NCBI GenBank assembly: GCA_023391635.1
Contig: JAEWAQ010000033.1
Span: forward strand, 1 to 64,000
DNA length: 64,000 nt
Reading direction: 5' to 3'
Origin: Bacillota bacterium
Lineage (GTDB): Bacteria > Bacillota > Bacilli > Paenibacillales > Paenibacillaceae
Below are positions 58,272 to 64,000 of this stretch, piece by piece. The first letter of the stretch is position 1; the number at the start of each line of letters is the position of its first letter. The notes under the pieces are model-generated. The model saw only the letters and a program-made list of their open reading frames with translations. It was not told where the DNA came from and ran no database searches. The position numbers and the translations under genes were made by a program.

Positions 58272-59177
58272 CTAGTAGATGCCGGACTGCCCGAACCGCT
58301 TGGCCAGCCAGTTCGTACCGAGCACGAGAATGACGCCGACGATTGCCTTGAACAGACCGACGGCGGTGCTGTAGCTGAACGCCCCTTGCGTGATGCCCAC
58401 GGCGTACACATACGTGTCGAACACTTCGGCCGTCTCCCGGTTCAGCGGGTTCAACATCAGATAAATTTGCTCGAAGCCGTTGTCCAGCACATGCCCCATG
58501 CGCAGGATGAGCAGAATGACGATCGTACTGCGGATCGCGGGGAGCGTAATGTGCCACATTCGCCGCCAGCGGCTTGCGCCGTCCACAATGGCAGCCTCGT
58601 ATTGCTCTACGTCTACGGAGGCCAGCGCCGCCAGGAACAAAATCGTGCCCCAGCCGCACTCTTTCCAGATCGTCTGCGCGATGATCATCGGGCGGAACCA
58701 CTCGGGACTGGCGAGGAAGTTGATCTTGCTGCCGAAGGAGTGATCCAGCCACTCGTTCACGACACCGCCTTCGGTCGTCAGGAACACGTAGGTCAAGCTC
58801 GCGACGATGACCATGGAGATGAAATGCGGCACGTAGATCAGCGTCTGAATGAACCGCTTGTAGAACGTGAAGACGATCTCGTTCAACAGGAGCGCGAGGA
58901 TGATCGGAGCCGGGAAGAAGAACACAAGGTTGTAAAAGGACAGAATCAGCGTATTGCGAAGCAGCATCTCGAACTCGAAATTGGTAAAGAACAGGCGGAA
59001 ATGTTCAAGTCCGACCCATTCGCTCTTCCAAAACCCGGTGAACGGCTGAAAGTTCTTGAAGGCCAGCAGTACGCCCCACATCGGCACGTATTTGAAGACG
59101 AGAAAATAAAGAAGGCCAGGAAGCAGCAGCAGATACATCCACTTGTCCTTCCTGAACCGCTGGAAGGTCATGCCCAA
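58272..59177 (-). CDS. LplB-type sugar ABC transporter permease
   Basis: A permease of about 301 residues (YteP/LplB type). It has 'YLLLLPGLLYFLVFKYVPMW', 'LLLNEIVFTFYKRFIQTLIY', the ABC loop 'YEAAIVDGASRWRRMWHITLP' and 'GFEQIYLMLNP'. Possible starts are TTG 59177 (eight bases after GAGG), ATG 59171 and GTG 59186. It is the first gene of the importer operon and has a good promoter upstream. Confidence 0.92.
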   Translation of the reverse strand: MGMTFQRFRKDKWMYLLLLPGLLYFLVFKYVPMWGVLLAFKNFQPFTGFWKSEWVGLEHFRLFFTNFEFEMLLRNTLILSFYNLVFFFPAPIILALLLNEIVFTFYKRFIQTLIYVPHFISMVIVASLTYVFLTTEGGVVNEWLDHSFGSKINFLASPEWFRPMIIAQTIWKECGWGTILFLAALASVDVEQYEAAIVDGASRWRRMWHITLPAIRSTIVILLILRMGHVLDNGFEQIYLMLNPLNRETAEVFDTYVYAVGITQGAFSYSTAVGLFKAIVGVILVLGTNWLAKRFGQSGIY

Positions 59178-59215
59178 TGTTGTCACCTCGCTTGCGATGT
59201 CGGTTCGTGATTCCC

Positions 59216-59244
59216 ATTATGCGGATGCGCCAGGTTTCCTACAA
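59216..59244 (-). promoter_or_regulatory. Promoter of the Lpl-type importer operon
   Basis: On the minus strand TTGTAG (59244-59239) and CATAAT (59221-59216) are 17 bases apart and lie about 40 bases upstream of the first permease start. This is a moderate sigma-A promoter, consistent with activation by the AraC protein of the locus. Confidence 0.6.
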
Positions 59245-59360
59245 TTGGACATTTTTGATCGGACTGGCGGACGAAGCTCGATAGCTGACGGGACGCCTTC
59301 GGACCAAAAAAGTGCAAACGGGGCAATAATGTCTGAATACGGAAGCGGGGAGCGCAGCAC

Positions 59361-59406
59361 AAAAAGCCCGTTAATCCGAGCGGCTGGCGCTACGGGTTAA
59401 CGGGCT
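59361..59406 (-). terminator. Rho-independent terminator of the SLH protein gene
   Basis: Arms AGCCCGTTAA and TTAACGGGCT (59365-59374 and 59397-59406) with further CCG/CGG pairs form a long stem, followed by TTTTTG on the minus strand. It lies 39 bases past the SLH gene stop. Confidence 0.9.
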
Positions 59407-59444
59407 TTCGGGCAAGTGAAAAACCGTGTTTATGATGTCGATGC

Positions 59445-60761
59445 TTATGGTACGATGAAGTGTTGAACATCTGTGTATTGAAAGCTTTGCAAGCCCTTGA
59501 TTCCAACAACATAAACATGGAATGGTTGTGTATTCCAGCCTTCGTCTACGGCACCAATGGTGATTTTATACGGAGCTGGGCTACTCACATTAATACAATC
59601 CCCATATTTAAAATAGGAATAAACTCCAATCTGGATCTGTTCTGGGGTCGGAGCATTAATATCCTCAGGCTGCGCAACCATATAGGCGATGCTATCGACG
59701 TTTTTGAAATCGACCGTAATTTCTACCGTGTAGAACGATGAGTAAGTCGAGGACGTCACCGTCGCATCGATCCACGGACTCGGATCGCCCGATGGCGGGT
59801 TGCTCGAATCCGGTTCTGAAGAAGGTTCCGGCTCGATCGCTGGCTTCGGCTTGGCAGGAGGCTCGTTCACGACTTCAAGTGCGACGCTGCGCGAAGCTTC
59901 CGGCATCGGCTTGCTGCATGCCGTCTGGATGCCGCCGACATCGATGGCGGGCTCCTCTTGCCCAGCCGGCCGATCATACGCTTCTTTCAGCGTGATCGTC
60001 AGCGTCTTGCCGTCTTCGGACACGGCAACCTGATCCTTGCCCAGATTGAGCGGCGCGCCGTTCACGACAATCGCGTCCAGTTGCACCGATTCGGCGGCAA
60101 TCGCGGTCGTGAACCCGATCGTCAACACCCCGCTGTCCCCGCCCAGATCAAGCTTGGCGTCCGTTACTGCCAACGCCGGTTCATTCATGCAGGCAGAGGC
60201 CGCATAGGACGTCTCGACCAATGCCCCGGTCTTCGCCGGCATAGTATAATCGTTCGACGCGGGGATGAGTCCGGCTTGCAACGCAGCCGCCACATAGCCT
60301 CTCGCCCAATCGGATACCCCTGGGACCTCGGCGCCCGGCTTGGCTTTAAGTCCCAATATCTTCACCGCGATGACGGCCATTTGTTCCTGCGTAACTTCGC
60401 CGCCCGGATCAAAGATGCCATTGCCGTGGCCTTGCATAATGCCGGCTTTCGTAATCGCGCCGATATAGCCGACTGCCCAATCGGCCCCTTCCAGATCGTG
60501 ATACACAGCGGCAGGCGGATCTTCTTCCAGTTCCAGCAGCTTGGCGATTATTATCGCTGTCTGGGCTCGGGTCATGTTCCCATCCAACGAGTTCTTTTTG
60601 AAGCCGTCAAAGATGCCTTTTTCAATTAGTTCCTGGAACTTCTCTTCCGTCGTCTTCTCCGTCTGAGGCGCCGCAAACGCGCCCGATGCACCCATAATCG
60701 CCAAGAGCAGGGATAGCAGCAGAGATACGAGCGCGAACTTTCTTTTCGTACTTCTCAACAA
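59445..60761 (-). CDS. Secreted SLH-domain protein
   Basis: A 438-residue exported protein. A signal peptide ending 'GASGAFAAP' leads into three N-terminal SLH motifs ('FQELIEKGIFDGF...TRAQTAIIIAKLL', 'WAVGYIGAITKAGIMQGHGN', 'WARGYVAAALQAGLIP'). These bind it to the secondary wall polymer. An Ig-like region ('ADAKLDLGG...GVLTIGFTT' in outline), a Pro/Ser/Glu linker (about 305-335) and a C-terminal module of unknown family follow. TTG 60761 or the adjacent TTG starts behind GGAGGTGAAA. No enzyme motif was recognised. It is a single-gene unit with its own terminator. Confidence 0.85.
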   Translation of the reverse strand: MLRSTKRKFALVSLLLSLLLAIMGASGAFAAPQTEKTTEEKFQELIEKGIFDGFKKNSLDGNMTRAQTAIIIAKLLELEEDPPAAVYHDLEGADWAVGYIGAITKAGIMQGHGNGIFDPGGEVTQEQMAVIAVKILGLKAKPGAEVPGVSDWARGYVAAALQAGLIPASNDYTMPAKTGALVETSYAASACMNEPALAVTDAKLDLGGDSGVLTIGFTTAIAAESVQLDAIVVNGAPLNLGKDQVAVSEDGKTLTITLKEAYDRPAGQEEPAIDVGGIQTACSKPMPEASRSVALEVVNEPPAKPKPAIEPEPSSEPDSSNPPSGDPSPWIDATVTSSTYSSFYTVEITVDFKNVDSIAYMVAQPEDINAPTPEQIQIGVYSYFKYGDCINVSSPAPYKITIGAVDEGWNTQPFHVYVVGIKGLQSFQYTDVQHFIVP

Positions 60762-60834
60762 ATTTCACCTCCGTCTTGGGAAAATTGTTTACTCAACCTC
60801 TATATCGGATAAATGCCAGGATTCCTAAAGATTG

Positions 60835-61069
60835 CTAGTGATAGTCCCGATATTCCTGCGGCGTGACGCCCGTTCACTTCTTGAACAGATACGAAAAATA
60901 CGCCGTTGTCTGAAAGCCGACCCGGTCCGAGACGGAAATCCCGGAACACCACCTGAATGCCCGCCATCGGCACGTAGTTGAACAAGAACAACAGCACGAC
61001 GCCCGGCAAAATTATCAGGTATTGGGTTCGGTGTGTGTAGATCATGGCGAACATGAGCATCCTCCTCAC
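60835..61069 (-). pseudogene. Chimeric relic: LplB-type permease 5' end fused to AraC 3' end
   Basis: On the minus strand the frame first reads a permease N-terminus ('HRTQYLIILPGVVLLFLFNY', then VPMAGIQVVFRDFR). About 45 codons later another frame carries the end of an AraC HTH ('ISVSDRVGFQTTAYFSYLFK', K, an in-frame TGA, then TGVTPQEYRDYH and TAG at 60835). The two pieces join near 60930. This is best explained by a deletion between an LplB-type permease gene and an AraC gene downstream of it, leaving a non-functional scar. Confidence 0.75.
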
Positions 61070-61156
61070 GTTCTATCGTAAAGGAGATTGCTTCAGCGGG
61101 CTATATAACGGCGATTGGATTTTGATCGGAACGGTTGGGTGTTCACGCAAAGAACG

Positions 61157-61186
61157 AAAAGGACCCTAGCCAATAAGCTAGAGTCC
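61157..61186 (-). terminator. Rho-independent terminator of the Gfo gene at 61222
   Basis: On the minus strand GGACtCTAGC and GCTAGgGTCC pair around TTATTG and are followed by TTTTCG. It lies 36 bases past the stop. Confidence 0.8.
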
Positions 61187-61221
61187 CCTTGTTGCCAAAA
61201 CATGCAGTGACGAACGCTCCG

Positions 61222-62391
61222 TCACACTTCGCTGATGCTCGTCCAAGCACCGCGCTCGATCGACAGGTCGACCGCTTCGAGCACTTCCTGGCAGCGGACG
61301 CCGTCCAGGAACGTCGGGGCGAACGGCGTGCCGGCCGTGATGTGCTGAACGAACTCGTACACAATATGTACGAAGCCATGCTCATAGCCGATGATGTGTC
61401 CCGACGGCCACCAGTTGCCAGCATACTTATGCGTCGGCTCAGTGACGTTGATCGTGCGGAAGCCTGCCTCGTTCGGCTCGTCGTCCTTGAAGTACACTTC
61501 CAGCTCGTTCAGTCGCTCCAGGTCCCAGCGAATCGTGCCTTTGCTGCCGTGGATCTCGAACGTGTTGCCGTTCTTACGGCCCGTCGCGAACCGGGTGGCG
61601 ATGAACGAGCCCATCGCGCCGTTCTTGAAGTCCGCGAGGAAGCCGGTCGCATCGTCGACCGTCACTTCGCCCATCTCGTCCGTACCGGTGCCGGACAAAC
61701 CGGAAGTCGACGCCGGAATCGGCCGCTGCTTCACGAACGTGCGGTTGTGCCCGATGACGCGGTCGAATTCGCCGATCAGGAACCGCGCGAGATCGATGCA
61801 GTGGGCGTTCAAGTCGCCGTGCGCGCCGGATCCGGCCACTTCCTTCTTCAGCCGCCAAGCGAGCGGTGCCTTCGGGTCGGCCAACCAATCCTGCAGATAG
61901 GTCGCGCGGTAATGATGGATTTCACCAATTCGGCCGTCGTCGATCAACTTCTTGGCGAGCTGCACGGCCGGCAGGAAACGATAGTTGAAGCAGACGGCAT
62001 GCTTGACACCCGCCTTCTCAGCCGCTTCGAGCATCTCGCGGCCATCCGCCAGATTGAGTGCCAGCGGCTTCTCGCAGAACACATGCTTGCCGGCCGCGAC
62101 CGCTGCCAGCGTAATCTCCTTGTGCGCGTCGCTGGGCGCATTGACATCGATCAGGTCGATGTCGTCGCGGGCCACGAGTTTACGCCAATCCGTCTCATAG
62201 CCTTCCCAGCCGAATTTGTTCATCGCTTCCTTGACGCCTTCTTCGCTGCGGCCGCAGATCGCCTTCATGACGACGTCCGCGTTCATATCGAAGAACATGC
62301 CGACGTCCTTGTACGCATGGCTGTGGGCTTTGCCCATGAACTTGTAGCCGACCATGCCAACGTTCAATTTCCGGTTGTTTACGCCCACCAC
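61222..62391 (-). CDS. Gfo/Idh/MocA-family oxidoreductase
   Basis: A 389-residue dehydrogenase with the N-terminal motif 'LNVGMVGYKFMGKAHSHAYK', then 'FCEKPLALNLADG' and 'GDLNAHCIDLARFLIGEF'. The start GTG 62391 lies inside the last codons of the upstream isomerase gene, so the two overlap and are coupled. In paenibacilli such Gfo plus TIM-barrel pairs often act on inositol-like or 3-keto sugars. The substrate is not known. A terminator follows. Confidence 0.88.
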   Translation of the reverse strand: MVGVNNRKLNVGMVGYKFMGKAHSHAYKDVGMFFDMNADVVMKAICGRSEEGVKEAMNKFGWEGYETDWRKLVARDDIDLIDVNAPSDAHKEITLAAVAAGKHVFCEKPLALNLADGREMLEAAEKAGVKHAVCFNYRFLPAVQLAKKLIDDGRIGEIHHYRATYLQDWLADPKAPLAWRLKKEVAGSGAHGDLNAHCIDLARFLIGEFDRVIGHNRTFVKQRPIPASTSGLSGTGTDEMGEVTVDDATGFLADFKNGAMGSFIATRFATGRKNGNTFEIHGSKGTIRWDLERLNELEVYFKDDEPNEAGFRTINVTEPTHKYAGNWWPSGHIIGYEHGFVHIVYEFVQHITAGTPFAPTFLDGVRCQEVLEAVDLSIERGAWTSISEV

Positions 62392-63347
62392 ATTTCACCC
62401 GCGCTCTCTTTCAGAATCAGATTGTTCAGGAAGCCGGCCGCCTTCGTGAATCCTTCGTTCACGCTCATGATGCCGTCCTCGTGCTCGATGCTGATGACGC
62501 CGTCGTAGCCGACAAGGCGCAGCGTGCTGACCAAGTGCTTCCAGAAGTCGTCGTCATGGCCGTATCCGACCGTGCGGAACACGAACGAGCGGTTCAGGAT
62601 ATCGCCGTAATGCTTCGTATCGAGCACGCCGTTGAGCGCCACGTTGCGGTCGTCGATCTTCGTGTCCTTCGCATGCACATGGTAGATCGAATCGCCCAGC
62701 GCCTTCACGCACTCGATCGGGTCCATGCCTTGCCAGAACAAGTGGGACGGATCGAAATTGACGCCGATGTTGTCGCCCGCTTCCTTGCGCAGACGCAGCG
62801 CCGTCTCGGTGTTGTAGACGAGGAAGCCCGGATGCGCCTCGATCGCAATCTTCACCCCGTGCTTGCGGCAGAACGCGGACTGCTCCTTCCAATACGGAAT
62901 CGCCACTTCGTTCCATTGCCATTCCAGGACGGTCAGGAAATCCGGCGGCCACGGGCACGTAACCCAGGACGGATATTTGGAATGCTCGGATTCTCCCGGC
63001 AAGCCGGAGAATGTAATTACTGTGTCCACGCCCAGCTTCTCTGCCAGCTGAACCGTTGCCGTGAAGTCGTCGTGGAACGCTCCCGCTTGCGCCTTGTCCG
63101 GGTGTAGCGGGTTGCCGTGCACGCTGAGCGCGCTGATCGTGAGGCCTCGCGAGTCGACCGCATCCCGGATGCGACGGATGGCCGCGTCATCATTCACGAC
63201 CTGCTGTGCGTTAACGTGGGACGTGCCCGGATAGCCACCGGTGCCGATCTCGACCGCTTCGCAACCGGCCGCCTTGGCGGTGTCGAGCGCTTGCTCGAAC
63301 GACTGCTGCCCGAACAAGACGATAAATACGCCGAGTTTCATTTTCAT
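62379..63347 (-). CDS. Sugar phosphate isomerase/epimerase-family TIM-barrel protein
   Basis: A 322-residue IolE-like barrel with 'AAGCEAVEIGTGGYPGTSHV', 'GVKIAIEAHPGFLVYN' (metal Glu), 'IGVNFDPSHLFWQGMD' (Asp and His ligands), 'IYHVHAKDTKID' and 'VISIEHEDG'. This set of acidic and His ligands indicates a divalent-metal isomerase, epimerase or dehydratase. ATG 63347 or 63341 follows AGGTGG. It is the first gene of a two-gene operon, divergent from an AraC regulator. Confidence 0.9.
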   Translation of the reverse strand: MKMKLGVFIVLFGQQSFEQALDTAKAAGCEAVEIGTGGYPGTSHVNAQQVVNDDAAIRRIRDAVDSRGLTISALSVHGNPLHPDKAQAGAFHDDFTATVQLAEKLGVDTVITFSGLPGESEHSKYPSWVTCPWPPDFLTVLEWQWNEVAIPYWKEQSAFCRKHGVKIAIEAHPGFLVYNTETALRLRKEAGDNIGVNFDPSHLFWQGMDPIECVKALGDSIYHVHAKDTKIDDRNVALNGVLDTKHYGDILNRSFVFRTVGYGHDDDFWKHLVSTLRLVGYDGVISIEHEDGIMSVNEGFTKAAGFLNNLILKESAGEMWWA

Positions 63348-63393
63348 GCCACCTGACCTTTCCATTATGTTGTATAATAAGGACAGCATGTGA

Positions 63394-63409
63394 ATGTACG
63401 CGCGTACAT
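63394..63409. promoter_or_regulatory. 16-bp palindrome between isomerase operon and AraC gene
   Basis: ATGTACGCGCGTACAT is a perfect palindrome 47 bases upstream of the isomerase start and about 105 upstream of the AraC-type start. A TATAAT element (63373-63378) is adjacent. It may be an operator for a dimeric regulator. Confidence 0.4.
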
Positions 63410-63513
63410 CCGCCATCCACATCCCATTCTACATGAAATCACATCCAATTACTAACGTATTTTTGGAAGGGGCGATCTCCGCCGATATCCCCTTCGCTCA
63501 GGAGGTTATCGCG

Positions 63514-64000
63514 GTGCAGCCTGTTCAGGAGAAGATCGAATACGAGAATCCGCTGCTGTCTCTGAAAATATGGCAGGCAAGACGACGCAATCCGGGAGCT
63601 CATCACTGGCATTACCACCCGGAATGCGAATTGCTGCTCGTGCAGAAGGGCGGGCTGGACATCGATATCGACGGCGAAACGTACGAGCTGTCGGAAGGCG
63701 ATGTCGTCATACTCGGCAGCATGCAACTGCACAGTGATCGCAGCAGCGTCGTGCCGCTCGAATACATCGTGCTGCAGTTCGATCTGCAATCTTTCTTCGA
63801 CCAAAGTACGATTCCCTATTTGCAATACTTTAATGAAACGAAAGTGCCGCTCAGCGCGATGAATTATATTTTCCGCGAACAGCCGGAAGTGCGCGCCGAA
63901 GCCGCCTCCTGCATCCGGCAACTGCTCGATGAAGCGCTGCGCAAAGACGCCGGCTACGAGCTTGCGGTCAACATGCTGATCAAGAAGCTGCTGCTCATCC
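63514..64000 (+). CDS. AraC-family regulator, N-terminal cupin part (runs off window)
   Basis: The frame is open to base 64000. It encodes a cupin sensor of AraC regulators ('GAHHWHYHPECELLLVQKGG', 'YELSEGDVVILGSMQLHSD') followed by the helical linker. The DNA-binding HTH is beyond the window, so the family call rests on the cupin and the context. I chose GTG 63514, eight bases after AGGAGG. An ATG at 63433 would add 27 residues but has no ribosome site. It is divergent from the Gfo/TIM-barrel operon, which it probably regulates. Confidence 0.75.
   Translation, partial: MQPVQEKIEYENPLLSLKIWQARRRNPGAHHWHYHPECELLLVQKGGLDIDIDGETYELSEGDVVILGSMQLHSDRSSVVPLEYIVLQFDLQSFFDQSTIPYLQYFNETKVPLSAMNYIFREQPEVRAEAASCIRQLLDEALRKDAGYELAVNMLIKKLLLI

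Noticed and set aside
1..64000. Search for transposases, integrases, phage genes or restriction systems
   Set aside because: None was found; the accessory character comes from sugar-use loci and surface proteins, not from recognisable mobile elements.

Overview
The window looks like chromosome of a spore-forming, S-layer-bearing member of the Paenibacillaceae (Paenibacillus or Cohnella type). The evidence is an alpha/beta-type small acid-soluble spore protein, YtaF, SLH-domain surface proteins, a CcpN/YqfL/PPDK module, AraC-linked Lpl-type sugar importers and many Gfo/Idh/MocA oxidoreductases. Nearly all genes lie on the minus strand. The plus-strand genes are a LacI regulator, an HprK-like kinase, the SASP and a partial AraC regulator at the right edge. 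I see no phage, insertion sequence, CRISPR array or rRNA.

Layout. 1-7.7 kb: two GLUG-repeat surface proteins flank a MalT/LAL-type LuxR regulator. The first surface gene runs off the left edge. The second is split by one in-frame TAA. 7.8-17 kb: a slightly degenerate tRNA-Ala, then a tightly overlapping operon with uronate-isomerase-like, larC, larB, larE, FGGY kinase, LarA-like epimerase and SDR genes, under a divergent LacI regulator with a clear shared operator. 17-30 kb: two linked carbohydrate loci with an ABC importer, an enolase-superfamily enzyme, five Gfo/Idh/MocA proteins, a TIM-barrel isomerase and two AraC regulators. 30-36.4 kb: a divergent HprK paralog, then the gluconeogenesis switch yqfL-ccpN-ppdK with an SR1P-like mini-protein, and nrdR. 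36.5-42.7 kb: housekeeping genes (SASP, lytic transglycosylase, coaE, ytaF, mutM, polA). 42.9-52.4 kb: two c-di-GMP proteins, phoU-pstB-pstA-pstC-pstS, a second pstB and a soluble MCP-like protein, with two PHO boxes. 52.6-64 kb: an Lpl-type sugar importer with a membrane-anchored AraC regulator and a YhcH-family protein, an SLH protein, a chimeric pseudogene scar, a Gfo/TIM-barrel pair and a partial AraC regulator.

The most interesting proposal is metabolic. The lar-containing operon encodes every step of a possible nickel-pincer-dependent route from hexuronate to 6-phosphogluconate: uronate isomerase, fructuronate reductase-like SDR, mannonate/gluconate C2 epimerase of the LarA family and gluconokinase-like FGGY kinase. 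It also carries all three genes that make the cofactor. This would bypass mannonate dehydratase and KDG kinase. Other points of note are the SR1P-like peptide coupled to ppdK beside ccpN, ccpN with no canonical start codon, a 60-bp tandem repeat inside larC, and a shared CBS-type sensory module in the two proteins that bracket the phosphate-uptake cluster.
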